From Shewanella psychrophila (GTDB taxonomy: Bacteria > Pseudomonadota > Gammaproteobacteria > Enterobacterales > Shewanellaceae), in contig NZ_CP014782.1 of assembly GCF_002005305.1 (NCBI RefSeq), forward strand, positions 5,952,001 to 6,016,000: a DNA stretch of 64,000 nt, read 5' to 3'. The notes below the pieces were generated by a model. It worked only from the letters and a program-made list of their open reading frames with translations, was not told the origin of the DNA and searched no databases. Below are positions 34,370 to 44,010 of this stretch, one piece after another. Made by a program: the position numbers and the translations under genes. The first letter of the stretch is position 1. Every line of letters begins with the position of its first letter.

Positions 34370-35774
34370 TCTTACTCTCCTGCATCGCGCTAGTCTCAAT
34401 ACTGCTGCGACCTAAAAATTCATCCAGTTGACCGCTCACCGCCATCAAGCGGGCATAAGCCTGAACATAACGATACTTGGCTCCCAGTTGCTGCATCTCT
34501 ACACCTGTGAGCTTAAGCTCTGCATCTACTTTCTCGATGGAAGTGGATAATCCCTGACGAAAGGCTAGATCCCGCAGACGCTTATTTTCTGTAGCCAGAC
34601 TCAGAGACAAATCAAGAGACTCTACCTCCTCTTGAGCCTGTAGCAGTTGACGGTAACTTTGATCGAGCAGCAGACTAAGATCTTGCTGAGTCTGCGCCTT
34701 GGTATAACGAGCCTGCAATAACGCACTCTTTGCCGCCTCGACTTTGCCGCTACGTCCATCTCTGCTCAGCAGGGGAACCTTGACGCCCACGCCTAACATC
34801 CAGTCCGGCTCCATCTTGGAAAACAAACTGTCGTCTTCATACAGTGTGTAGTTACCGTAGAGAAAAACCGTCGGTAGATACTGGCCTTTCTCAACATCCA
34901 CCAAGCCCTGTGCCTGAGCTTCTTTTGCCTCGAGCAGCTTTAAAGCCGGATGCTGTGCCAGAGTAAGTTGACTTAATCGGGGGAGTGATGGGACATTATT
35001 TAACATAAACAACTGAGAGCTTGGATTCACCTTTCGCTCATGTAGCATACGCGACAAGGCGATCTCTGCCATTTCGGCCTGACGCCTGGCGCTGGCAAAA
35101 TTGACCTTAGCATTCTCTAATGCCACCTGAGCATTTAACCGCTCAACTTTCGCTATCTGACCTTGCTCTTCCAGTTTGACCGCATGTTCTGCGTGCTCTT
35201 CAAGAGAGGCAACAAGCTCACCTCGAGTCCTAGCCATAGCTTGGCTCACCGACACACCGTAATAACGATCCACCAGCTGAATGAAGAGGTCTCGTGTGGT
35301 CAGCTGAAGTTGCTGCTCTTTCTCAGCGACCTGAGCCGCATGAATTCCTTGGGCTGCGGTGATCTTGCCACCGGTATAGATGGGCCACATAGCCTGAAGG
35401 CTGGAACGAAAGATATCTTGCTCGGTGAAGGGAGTGATAAACATGGAGCCAGGGATCGCGGCCAAAGCGCCACCGAGTGCAGGAGGAAGCGAAGCTGGAT
35501 CCATAGATGCCAAAGGATTAAGATCCCTTAGATCCATCTCAATAGGCTTCTCTAGCCTAGTATAGCTACCATTGAGGCTGATAGAGGGAAGATTGAGATC
35601 TTTCCCTGCTTCATGCTTAGCCTCGGCACGTCGTACTTCCTGTGCGCTGGCCTGTAACTTATCGCTGACAGTAAGTAGCTGTTTCCAGGCTTGTTCGAAG
35701 CCTAGATTTGATGCCTGTACAGTAAAAGAGCCCAATGCCAAAAACGACGCTAAGGCTAGCTTTGAAAACTTCAT
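34359..35774 (-). CDS. TolC-family outer-membrane efflux protein
   Basis: 471 codons from ATG 35774 (MKFSKLALAS), preceded by AAAGGGG; the earlier frame start at 35804 is rejected for want of a site. Signal peptide ends TVQAS. Two repeats of the TolC fold are visible: LQASAQEVRRAEAKHEAGKD with SLNGSYTRLEKP, then VDVEKGQYLPTVFLYGNYTLYEDD. Heptad-like helices fill the rest. It is the outer-membrane duct of the four-gene export system and is first in the operon. Confidence 0.92.
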   Translation of the reverse strand: MKFSKLALASFLALGSFTVQASNLGFEQAWKQLLTVSDKLQASAQEVRRAEAKHEAGKDLNLPSISLNGSYTRLEKPIEMDLRDLNPLASMDPASLPPALGGALAAIPGSMFITPFTEQDIFRSSLQAMWPIYTGGKITAAQGIHAAQVAEKEQQLQLTTRDLFIQLVDRYYGVSVSQAMARTRGELVASLEEHAEHAVKLEEQGQIAKVERLNAQVALENAKVNFASARRQAEMAEIALSRMLHERKVNPSSQLFMLNNVPSLPRLSQLTLAQHPALKLLEAKEAQAQGLVDVEKGQYLPTVFLYGNYTLYEDDSLFSKMEPDWMLGVGVKVPLLSRDGRSGKVEAAKSALLQARYTKAQTQQDLSLLLDQSYRQLLQAQEEVESLDLSLSLATENKRLRDLAFRQGLSTSIEKVDAELKLTGVEMQQLGAKYRYVQAYARLMAVSGQLDEFLGRSSIETSAMQESKNAG

Positions 35775-35906
35775 CCCCTTTCCCCTGCACCTTAACGTGC
35801 ACAACCTAGAGTTTTTACTCTAATTCCTTGGTCAATCTTAGCATTCATTGAAGTTAAATAAAAGTTGCCAGGTACTATGCTCCGAACCTGGACTCTAAGA
35901 CCAATT

Positions 35907-37358
35907 TTATGCGGTGCCGCCAACGGTTAATTTATCTATCTTGAGTGTTGGCTGACCAACGCCTACTGGAACACTCTGGCCATCCTTACCACAGACGCCG
36001 ACACCTTGGTCTAGTGCCAGGTCGTTACCCACCATTGAAATATGACCCATGGCTTCCGGACCATTACCAATTAGCGTGGCGCCTTTAATCGCTTGAGTCA
36101 CTTCGCCGTTTTCAATTAAATAGGCTTCTGAAGCCGAGAATACAAACTTACCGGAAGTAATATCCACCTGACCACCACCGAAATTAGGCGCGTAGATGCC
36201 ATTTTTCACTGACTTGATCATTTCACTCGGAACCGACTCGCCTGCTTCCATATAAGTGTTAGTCATTCTCGGCATAGGCAAGTGTGCATAAGATTCACGA
36301 CGCCCGTTACCCGTGGACTGCTCGCCCATAAGGCGTGCATTTAATTTATCTTGCATATAACCTTTCAAGATCCCATCTTGTATCAGCACAGTCTTCTGAG
36401 TCTGCACACCTTCATCATCGATACTCAAAGATCCACGCCTGTTTACCATGGTTCCATCGTCGACCACAGTAACCAGTTTAGAAGCGACCTGTTGGCCAAC
36501 CTTACCGCTGAATGCACTACTGCCCTTACGATTGAAGTCACCTTCTAACCCATGGCCAACCGCTTCATGCAGTAATACACCAGGCCAACCAGGGCCTAAT
36601 ATCACAGGCATTTCGCCAGCGGGTGCATCTATAGCTGTCAAATTAACAGAGGCTTGTCTTACCGCTTCACGAGCGAAATCGAAACAAACCGGTAGACCCG
36701 CACCATCAGTCTCCATCAAGACCTGATAATCGTGACGTCCACCGCCACCACTGGCACCGCGTTCACGTTTGCCATTATCTTCTAAGATCACGCTGCAATT
36801 GAAACGAACCAGTGGACGAATATCAGCAGCTAAAGTGCCGTCACTCGCCACAATAAGTACCTCTTCGTGTACACCCGACAGACTGATCACAACCTGAATA
36901 ATACGGCTATCTAGACTACGAATATAAGCATCGGCTTGCTTAAGCAGCTCGATCTTCTTAGCTTCTTCCATCGCCGCAATAGGATCGGCACTCTGGTACA
37001 GGGCCTTCATCTCTCTGCGCTTCCAGGCTTGCACCGAAGCACTCTCCTCACCATGAGCAGCAATACCACGAGCCGCCTCAGCCGATGCAGTTAGTGCTTC
37101 AGGCGTGATCTCATCGGCATAAGCAAATCCGGTTTTCTCACCTGTGATGGCACGAACACCAACGCCTCTCTCGATATGAAAGCTGCCCTCTTTCACTATG
37201 CCATCTTCTAATACCCAAGACTCATGACGACTACCCTGAAAATAGAGATCAGAAAAGTCGACATCATGTTGATGGATTAGCTTGAGGTAACCCTGCAGGT
37301 CATCCAACGAAAGTCCATCTTGTAAAAGGCTCTGCTCAACTTGGGTTAAAAATGGCAT
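35907..37358 (-). CDS. tldD: Metalloprotease TldD
   Basis: 483 codons. The zinc site HEAVGH is at residues 264-269 inside PGVLLHEAVGHGLEGDF. Other family blocks are GGGGRHDYQVLMETDG, YMQDKLNARLMGEQSTGNGR, and GGGQVDITSGKFVF. It forms the active TldD/PmbA protease with the PmbA encoded at 26020. It follows the nitrilase gene by 51 bases and belongs to the conserved order rng-yhdP-nit-tldD of related bacteria. Confidence 0.97.
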   Translation of the reverse strand: MPFLTQVEQSLLQDGLSLDDLQGYLKLIHQHDVDFSDLYFQGSRHESWVLEDGIVKEGSFHIERGVGVRAITGEKTGFAYADEITPEALTASAEAARGIAAHGEESASVQAWKRREMKALYQSADPIAAMEEAKKIELLKQADAYIRSLDSRIIQVVISLSGVHEEVLIVASDGTLAADIRPLVRFNCSVILEDNGKRERGASGGGGRHDYQVLMETDGAGLPVCFDFAREAVRQASVNLTAIDAPAGEMPVILGPGWPGVLLHEAVGHGLEGDFNRKGSSAFSGKVGQQVASKLVTVVDDGTMVNRRGSLSIDDEGVQTQKTVLIQDGILKGYMQDKLNARLMGEQSTGNGRRESYAHLPMPRMTNTYMEAGESVPSEMIKSVKNGIYAPNFGGGQVDITSGKFVFSASEAYLIENGEVTQAIKGATLIGNGPEAMGHISMVGNDLALDQGVGVCGKDGQSVPVGVGQPTLKIDKLTVGGTA

Positions 37359-37409
37359 TAATTACTCTCTCTTTGTACGTAATTTTTATAAGACATTGGC
37401 ATAGGATTT

Positions 37410-38258
37410 CTATGGATTAGCATCTTTGTGTTGTAACTTTGGCTCAGTAAATCGGTTATTACTGGCTACTGGCATTTTTTGCCTGATCTTTATCATTTCA
37501 TCTCTGTCCAGCTTCGACTGGACCCAACCACAACCTGTCATCTTCTGGGCGTTAATTCGCCCCCACGGGTCGACCACCATACTCTGACCCCAGGTTTCCC
37601 TGCCTCCCTGATTATGCTGACCCCATTGAGCCGCCGCGAGAATGAAACACTGATTCTCTATCGCTCTGGCCTGGATCAAGGCTTGCCAATGGGCTTCCCC
37701 CGTCACCTTAGTGAAAGCTGCAGGTAGGGCTATCAACTCGGCTCCGGCTAATCTCATGGCTCTAAATAGATCAGGGAAACGCAGATCGTAACATATCGCT
37801 AACCCTAACTTACCAAAGGGAGTGTCGATTACACTAATTTTATCTCCGGCGCAGAAAGTATCGCTCTCACGATACTCCTTAGTCCCATCGGAAACATCGA
37901 CATCGAACAAGTGTATTTTATCGTATTCACCCAAGACCTGGCCTTGGTTATCAAACAAATAAGTACGGTTATAGACACGGCCATTGCCAGCGGAAACAGG
38001 AATGCTTCCCGCCACAAGAAAGATATCATAACGGCACGCCAGTTCGGCAAGAGCCGTTTTAAAAGGGTTCGATTGGCTATCGCCAGCATACTCGAGTTGT
38101 TGACTTTCGTGGCCGCCAAACAGCAGGCAACACTCTGGCAGCACCACAAGTTGCTCTTCGCCTACCACTCTGGGGAGCTGACTAAGCTGCGACTCTATAA
38201 ACTCCAGATTCTTGGATACGTCTTGACTGCTCTGGCACTGAAGTAGGTTGATCTGCAT
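37410..38258 (-). CDS. Nitrilase-superfamily carbon-nitrogen hydrolase (Nit-like amidase)
   Basis: 282 codons. The catalytic triad is Glu42 (LPECCLLFGG), Lys114 (YDKIHLFDV) and Cys156 (AICYDLRFPDLFR). The pattern fits the Nit1/Nit2 branch, whose members hydrolyse deaminated glutathione; the exact substrate here is inferred. An AAGGAG site lies about 8 bases before the ATG at 38258, which places the start 77 bases inside the 3' end of yhdP in another frame, a long coding overlap that couples the two genes. Confidence 0.92.
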   Translation of the reverse strand: MQINLLQCQSSQDVSKNLEFIESQLSQLPRVVGEEQLVVLPECCLLFGGHESQQLEYAGDSQSNPFKTALAELACRYDIFLVAGSIPVSAGNGRVYNRTYLFDNQGQVLGEYDKIHLFDVDVSDGTKEYRESDTFCAGDKISVIDTPFGKLGLAICYDLRFPDLFRAMRLAGAELIALPAAFTKVTGEAHWQALIQARAIENQCFILAAAQWGQHNQGGRETWGQSMVVDPWGRINAQKMTGCGWVQSKLDRDEMIKIRQKMPVASNNRFTEPKLQHKDANP

Positions 38259-41200
38259 CTACTGGCTCCTTATCTATACGCTCACTTTCTTTAAAGATAG
38301 GCATCTCTATTACATTTGTTGCCGGTATTTCGACACCTGACTCTAGCTCTTTCGGCTCTAACTCCCCTCTCTTCTGAGGCTCTTCATTTTGCTGAGATTT
38401 TCCACCTGGCTGAAGCCCTCCATTTAGCTGAGGCTCCTTAACTCTAGGTAGCACAGATTCAGGGATCTCTATCTCTTTACTCTTACGGCCCAGCTCTTCC
38501 AGCTTAGGCTCAGCCATAGTACCTGTTAGCTGAAAACGTATCTCAGTAATCACTTCTATCACAGGCTCTAATACCTTAGTCAGTGCAAATGCACCTAAGC
38601 CGAATGTCCAACCGCCAGTGGTCAAGAGCACGACCGTAGGCACACTCGAGGCTAATTGAGGCACGAATCGAATATCATAATTCAGGCTTTCCGTCATCAA
38701 GTCTGTATAACCTCTAACCTTCATATTGCCCGCTACTGCGTCCATCTCAGTATCATGGGTTTTAACCACACCATTATCGAGATTCAATGTGCCGGTGAAG
38801 GAATTAAAATATAGGCCTTTGCCAAAAACATCAGAAAAATCCAGCGACAGCTTCCTCAGTAATGAATCCAGACTAAACAGGGAGAAAATTCTGGCACCTT
38901 TATCGCTGACTTCAGAGAGATGTCCCTTACCTAACTCGAAATTCACTAGGCCATTGAGGCTCTCTACTGAGAACTGATAGGGTGCACCTTGCCATGATAT
39001 TTCAGCATTAACTTCCACCGGCGCATCTTTTAAACCAGGATCCATGCCGACAATCGCCGATATCGCATCAAATTTTGTCGCGGTTAATTTTACATCGAAT
39101 TGAGTTAAGTTTTCGTCATTATCATTCTGCCAAACACCTTTCCCCCTCAACTTAACCTCAGGTGTGGTCAAGGACAAGGTCTGAATTTGATAGCTGCTTC
39201 CCTTAGGAGAACCCTGTAAAACCAGATGTCCGAGAGGGCTACCATAGAAAGAAAAATCATCCACATCCACGGCTAATGGCGGCAAGTTGTCCAACACGGT
39301 ATCAGTTTTAAAGTCAGCATCTTCCGGAGCCTTAACCTTAGGTGCCAGATGGAACTTAGTCGCGACCAACTTAAGTCCTTGGGTCGCCCAGTCCGGATAG
39401 AAGTCTACTCTGCCATCAAATTCATTGGAGTTAGCTTCGAAACGCCAACTGTCAGGGGTCTGAAAAGCCGTCATTTTCAAATCTGATAATGTTTGTCCCA
39501 TCAAGTTAAAGTCTGCGATGTCTGCATCTATGCTTATCAGTGGCGGGAAAAACGATTCCTTTGTACTCGGCTGTTCTGACGTAGCCGATAGACGTTCAGC
39601 CTGTACTTCTGAGCTAGCCTCGGTGCTGCTTAAGTCTGGCGCATCAATAATTTTAGTCACATCACTCACCTTAGTCCCAGCAGTAAATTTATTCATGATG
39701 GGTAGCCAAGGGGCTAATTCGGTATGTGTTATGTCTAACTGCAGATGGCCCTGATTTTTTTTCAGTTGATCTCCGGGCTTAAACAAGCGCCCCAAGAGTA
39801 GATCATAATGCGCGAGTTGATTGCCCGATTCTTGATCAAATCCCCCCCAAAACTCCATCTGCTTACCTAGTTTAATACCTAGAGACGATTGCTTATTATC
39901 GCCAATCAGCTCGGCCGTCAGCTTTCTTGGTTCATCTTTTTCTTTGGTAAATGGTGCAGGTAAATCTAACTCAGCACCGATTAGATCGGTCTCGACCTGA
40001 GCCTGTATTCGATAGCCTGATGGGTCGAAAACTAAGGTCATAGCCCCCTTCCAGTTAACGTCACCGGAATAGAAATCTTGCAATGGATTGTCCAAGGCTT
40101 CAGGTAAATCGGCAAGTGACCATGCCCCTTTCATATCCAAATTAAGACCGTAGTTTCTGCCTACATTGCCCGTATCAAACGTTAAGGAGATAGGCTGTTG
40201 GTACAATAAGGCGGAGATATCATCCCCTTTAACGATTTCATTGGCAAAACTAACCTGTCCGGTCACTTCGTCGAGTAATACACCCGGTTCGCTAATATAA
40301 ACGGGCGTCTTATCGAAAGTGATTAAACCTCGAATATCTTCTTTGACAAACTCACCGGCTTCTCCTTCATAGAGAGGAATGGCGAGATCCAATGATGCCG
40401 ACACATCACCATTAATTTGTACTACGGCTAAGGTTGACCCCACAGAATCCACTAAAGGCGATTCCTGTATGACTTGGGTCGCGGCTTTACCCGAGGTTTT
40501 CAAATCAGCCTTAACCTTGAGGAGTGACCTTGCTCCTAACTGAGGAATACTCACCTTAGCGCCATCGACAACGACATCTAATAGATCACCTTGTTTGATG
40601 GTGAGTGCCATTGCTTCGTTTTCAAACTGCGCCATCAAATCCAGAGCTGTCACTGCCGGCCAATCCGGCTGAAACTTAAATTCAGCCTCTTCGAGAGTGA
40701 AACTTGCCTGGAAGACTCCGGAATGGTCAAGGTATGGATAATCACTCAAGGCGCCATTCCAAGCCACGACACCATCTTGAATATGACCTGCCACTAACCC
40801 CGTCTCCAGATAGTCGATCAGACCTTGGCTCATCCCGTTCAGTGGCAAGTAATTGCCCACATCGGCGACATCGTTTACCTTCATCTTTGACAGCAGAGCC
40901 AGATGTACTTGATCTCCAAGCTCTAATCTCATTGAGGCGTCTATTGCTATGTCCTTATTACTCAGCTTCAACTGAGGAACAAGTATCGCCTGAGCGGCGA
41001 GATCATACTTAGCTTCAAAAGCTTCCCCTGACAGCGACAAGGGCTGTTTAAACCCGCCACCAAAATCAAATAAATAATCTTGTTTCGGCGCCGATACATA
41101 GAGCGATTCATTCCCCCAACCGAGCTGAAAATCTATGGGTGCACTTCCCGGAATCCCGTCATCTTGTAGCCAAGTCAACTGGTCTACGGATAAGGAGAGT

Positions 41201-42387
41201 TGGAGAGATTTGTCCTTCAGCTTAGACAGCTTGATGGACTCGATTGCGCCTTGAGGGTCTAGTTTCTGCCAATTTTTCAGTCCGGCTAACTCCATTCCCG
41301 GTACTAGAGGTAACAGAGGTAGTAGTGAACCGGTATCGAGTCTATTGAGATAGGTGAATAATCCCTGCTTTCGCTTCTCGGCAACGAAATTAAAGTCAGG
41401 CCAAGCTTGTTGATTAGACTCGAAAGCGAGATCACGACTAGTGAAACGCCAGCCTGTTTGTGTCGGTAGCCACTCAAACTGGCCCCCCTTGATCTCGAAA
41501 CGCTGTGGCTGGTCATTGAGCTCCCATTCGAGCCAACTTGGAGAAAATTCTACGATACTGGACTCGACCGTGCGGTTTCCTAAACTCATCCAAGCCTGAA
41601 GGTTGATGACCCCCTCCAACTCCAGCTTAGCCTTATCATCATAAGGACTAGTCTGTCTGGAAGCCCACTCCCCCAAATCTAAAGACTGTGCGGCTAAATA
41701 GACTTGTCCCTTGAGTTCATCAGGCTTATTGCCGCTGCCACGAATATCGATTTGCAGTGACAATAGTTCCACCTGTGACGCATCTTCGTCGAGATAGAGT
41801 TTTCCTTGACCTCTATGGCGATTTGGAGAGTTAGACCACTTAAGATCTTTCACAAATATGGGGCGGTAATCGTGCTTCTTACTCATAAGCTGCAAGCTAG
41901 CCTGTTTAATCGAAAAGCGTTCCAACTGTTCGAATAAGAGCTGATATAGCCAATCGGTATCCGTCTCTTTCACACTCTTGGTATCGCTGCTTTCATTGAG
42001 CTTATCTAAGTCGAGGGCGACATGGACGCCATCGAAGATCACATTCTCAATTTGTGGTGAGGTCGTGAACAAACTTTCCCAGAAATCGAATTTAATATGG
42101 ACATCGTTGACAACTAAGGTAAATGGCAGGTTGTCTTGGGGAGGGATAACAAGTTTACTTACCGTTAATGCAGGCCCAAAAGCCTGCCACTCGGCGCTCA
42201 GCTGGCCAACATTGACCTGTATCTGGTACTGTTGCTCAACATATTTTACTAGCTCACTTCTGACTTCGTCGAGCTGAGGTAAGAGTCCACGAAATAGGCT
42301 CACCACCAGTGCAAATAACACTAGAATGATAGCTAAAACTTGCCAGCAGAACCGGCTGAACTTTCGGGGACAAAATTTACGCGACAC
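38182..42387 (-). CDS. yhdP: YhdP-family AsmA-like envelope protein
   Basis: 1401 codons, beginning with GTG at 42387 whose G is the last base of the rng stop (TAGTG). One N-terminal membrane segment (about 14-33, WQVLAIILVLFALVVSLFRG) anchors it in the inner membrane; the rest is periplasmic and beta-rich. AsmA-like repeats and the C-terminal DUF3971/AsmA_2 blocks (VNFELGKGHLSEVSDKGARI, FSLDSLLRKLSLDFSDVFGK, YDIRFVPQLASSVPTV) identify it. YhdP takes part in phospholipid transport to the outer membrane. The C-terminus ends in a charged Pro/Glu/Gln-rich tail of about 110 residues that overlaps the nitrilase start. Confidence 0.94.
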   Translation of the reverse strand: MSRKFCPRKFSRFCWQVLAIILVLFALVVSLFRGLLPQLDEVRSELVKYVEQQYQIQVNVGQLSAEWQAFGPALTVSKLVIPPQDNLPFTLVVNDVHIKFDFWESLFTTSPQIENVIFDGVHVALDLDKLNESSDTKSVKETDTDWLYQLLFEQLERFSIKQASLQLMSKKHDYRPIFVKDLKWSNSPNRHRGQGKLYLDEDASQVELLSLQIDIRGSGNKPDELKGQVYLAAQSLDLGEWASRQTSPYDDKAKLELEGVINLQAWMSLGNRTVESSIVEFSPSWLEWELNDQPQRFEIKGGQFEWLPTQTGWRFTSRDLAFESNQQAWPDFNFVAEKRKQGLFTYLNRLDTGSLLPLLPLVPGMELAGLKNWQKLDPQGAIESIKLSKLKDKSLQLSLSVDQLTWLQDDGIPGSAPIDFQLGWGNESLYVSAPKQDYLFDFGGGFKQPLSLSGEAFEAKYDLAAQAILVPQLKLSNKDIAIDASMRLELGDQVHLALLSKMKVNDVADVGNYLPLNGMSQGLIDYLETGLVAGHIQDGVVAWNGALSDYPYLDHSGVFQASFTLEEAEFKFQPDWPAVTALDLMAQFENEAMALTIKQGDLLDVVVDGAKVSIPQLGARSLLKVKADLKTSGKAATQVIQESPLVDSVGSTLAVVQINGDVSASLDLAIPLYEGEAGEFVKEDIRGLITFDKTPVYISEPGVLLDEVTGQVSFANEIVKGDDISALLYQQPISLTFDTGNVGRNYGLNLDMKGAWSLADLPEALDNPLQDFYSGDVNWKGAMTLVFDPSGYRIQAQVETDLIGAELDLPAPFTKEKDEPRKLTAELIGDNKQSSLGIKLGKQMEFWGGFDQESGNQLAHYDLLLGRLFKPGDQLKKNQGHLQLDITHTELAPWLPIMNKFTAGTKVSDVTKIIDAPDLSSTEASSEVQAERLSATSEQPSTKESFFPPLISIDADIADFNLMGQTLSDLKMTAFQTPDSWRFEANSNEFDGRVDFYPDWATQGLKLVATKFHLAPKVKAPEDADFKTDTVLDNLPPLAVDVDDFSFYGSPLGHLVLQGSPKGSSYQIQTLSLTTPEVKLRGKGVWQNDNDENLTQFDVKLTATKFDAISAIVGMDPGLKDAPVEVNAEISWQGAPYQFSVESLNGLVNFELGKGHLSEVSDKGARIFSLFSLDSLLRKLSLDFSDVFGKGLYFNSFTGTLNLDNGVVKTHDTEMDAVAGNMKVRGYTDLMTESLNYDIRFVPQLASSVPTVVLLTTGGWTFGLGAFALTKVLEPVIEVITEIRFQLTGTMAEPKLEELGRKSKEIEIPESVLPRVKEPQLNGGLQPGGKSQQNEEPQKRGELEPKELESGVEIPATNVIEMPIFKESERIDKEPVDADQPTSVPEQSRRIQESGVYRVAA

Positions 42388-43889
42388 TACATTATTACCA
42401 CATCGAACTTATTCTGAGCATACATAGGCTCATTTTGAAATTTCACTCGTTTACCTATGTAAACGCCGAGTTCGGCGACCTGATGGCTCTCTTCACCCGT
42501 CAAACTGTTATAAACCCCAGGCGAGCAATACACTAAAAACTCATCTGCGTCATAGCTACGGTTCAGTCTGATGATCTCTCTGAAGATCTCATAAGACACT
42601 GTCTCAACTGTTTTCAGGCTACCAGTGCCTAAACATACTGGGCATTCTCCACATAAGACATGCTCTAAACTCTCCCGAGTACGCTTACGAGTCATCTCCA
42701 CTAAGCCTAAACCGGAGAAGCCACTAATATTAGTTTTAACCCTATCCGTAGATAGTGCCAGTTCCAGGCTATTAAGCACACGCTTTTGATGCTCAGCATC
42801 TAGCATATCAATAAAATCTATGATGATTATGCCACCAAGATTACGCAGCCTTAACTGACGTGCTATGGCTTGAGTCGCTTCGAGGTTGGTATTGAAGATG
42901 GTATCTTCGAGATTCCGATGACCGACAAAAGCACCGGTATTTATATCCACCGTGGTCATGGCCTCGGTCTGATCTATGATCAAGTAGCCGCCAGACTTGA
43001 GTTCAACTTTGCGCCCTAGCGCTCGCTGTACCTCATTTTCAACATCATAGAGATCAAAAATAGGTACAGGGCCTGAATAATGCTCAATCTTGTCGGCAAT
43101 CTCAGGCATGAATTCTTGGGTAAATACCTGTAACTCATCGAAAGTCTGGCTGGCATCCACCTGAATTTGATCTAACTCAGTACCGACAAAATCACGCACG
43201 ATGCGCACAGGAAGAGCCAGATCTTGATACAGCAAAGAGACACCTGAACGTTTACGTCGCTCGCTGACCTTGGCCCACACTCGACGAAGAAACGCAGCAT
43301 CCTGGACTAGCTCTTGCTCACCGGCGCTCTCGGCAGCGGTGCGAATGATAAAGCCACCATCTTCATCGACGAAGGGCTGAGTTAATCCTTTCAAGCGAGC
43401 ACGAACCTCCTCAGACTCGATACGCTGAGATACCCCAACATGACTCGAACCCGGCATAAACACCAGATAACGAGAGGGTAAGGTGATATCTGTCGTTAAG
43501 CGGGCACCTTTGGTACCTAATGGATCTTTCACCACCTGCACCATAATATCTTGCCCTTGCCTTACCAGCTGAGCAATATCACGTACCACAAAGTTACCCT
43601 TCTCAACATCGGCAACACACTCGGTGTGGGGCACGATGTCAGAAGCATGTAAGAAGGCCGCCTTGTCCAAGCCTATATCCACAAATGCCGCTTGCATACC
43701 AGGCAGAACACGACTCACCTTGCCCTTGTAAATATTGCCCACTAGCCCGCGTTTCATCCGCCTCTCTATATGGACTTCCTGCAACACACCATGCTCAACC
43801 AAGGCGACTCTGGCTTCCGTGGGAGTCACATTGATCAATAGTTCAGAACCAATCTTTTTCTGTACTCTGTTTTTGACTATGCGACTCAT
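42387..43889 (-). CDS. rng: Ribonuclease G
   Basis: 500 codons from ATG 43889 (MSRIVKNRVQ), which has a GAGTG site 5 bases upstream; a GTG at 43901 is possible. It closely follows E. coli RNase G: ELLINVTPTEARVALVEHGV, S1 domain with NIYKGKVSRVLPGMQAAFVD, then IIRTAAESAGE, catalytic tract TVDINTGAFVGHRN, RNLGGIIIIDFIDM and the zinc-link CGECPVC. The N-terminus is longer by about 15 residues. It matures 16S rRNA 5' ends and degrades mRNAs. It lies between maf and yhdP, 109 bases after maf. Confidence 0.97.
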   Translation of the reverse strand: MSRIVKNRVQKKIGSELLINVTPTEARVALVEHGVLQEVHIERRMKRGLVGNIYKGKVSRVLPGMQAAFVDIGLDKAAFLHASDIVPHTECVADVEKGNFVVRDIAQLVRQGQDIMVQVVKDPLGTKGARLTTDITLPSRYLVFMPGSSHVGVSQRIESEEVRARLKGLTQPFVDEDGGFIIRTAAESAGEQELVQDAAFLRRVWAKVSERRKRSGVSLLYQDLALPVRIVRDFVGTELDQIQVDASQTFDELQVFTQEFMPEIADKIEHYSGPVPIFDLYDVENEVQRALGRKVELKSGGYLIIDQTEAMTTVDINTGAFVGHRNLEDTIFNTNLEATQAIARQLRLRNLGGIIIIDFIDMLDAEHQKRVLNSLELALSTDRVKTNISGFSGLGLVEMTRKRTRESLEHVLCGECPVCLGTGSLKTVETVSYEIFREIIRLNRSYDADEFLVYCSPGVYNSLTGEESHQVAELGVYIGKRVKFQNEPMYAQNKFDVVIM

Positions 43890-43917
43890 ATTTACACTCA
43901 CTTTTATTAGGATTCTA

Positions 43918-43947
43918 AGTTACGAGTTACGAGTTTCGAATTACGAG
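43918..43947. repeat. Degenerate heptamer tract upstream of rng
   Basis: About four imperfect 7-base units of the type GAGTTAC/GAGTTTC (AGTTACGAGTTACGAGTTTC, then GAATTACGAG), in the maf-rng gap. The unit is the same GAGTTTC frame as the 21-copy array before arsJ. Confidence 0.8.
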
Positions 43948-44010
43948 CTATAACCAAGCCGTATACTCGCCACTTTCTTAGCAGTTTCTTTAGCTAGTTG
44001 CTGCCGTTAA

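Noticed and set aside
35163..35531. 122-codon plus-strand frame
   Set aside because: Antisense shadow of the TolC-like gene without a ribosome site.
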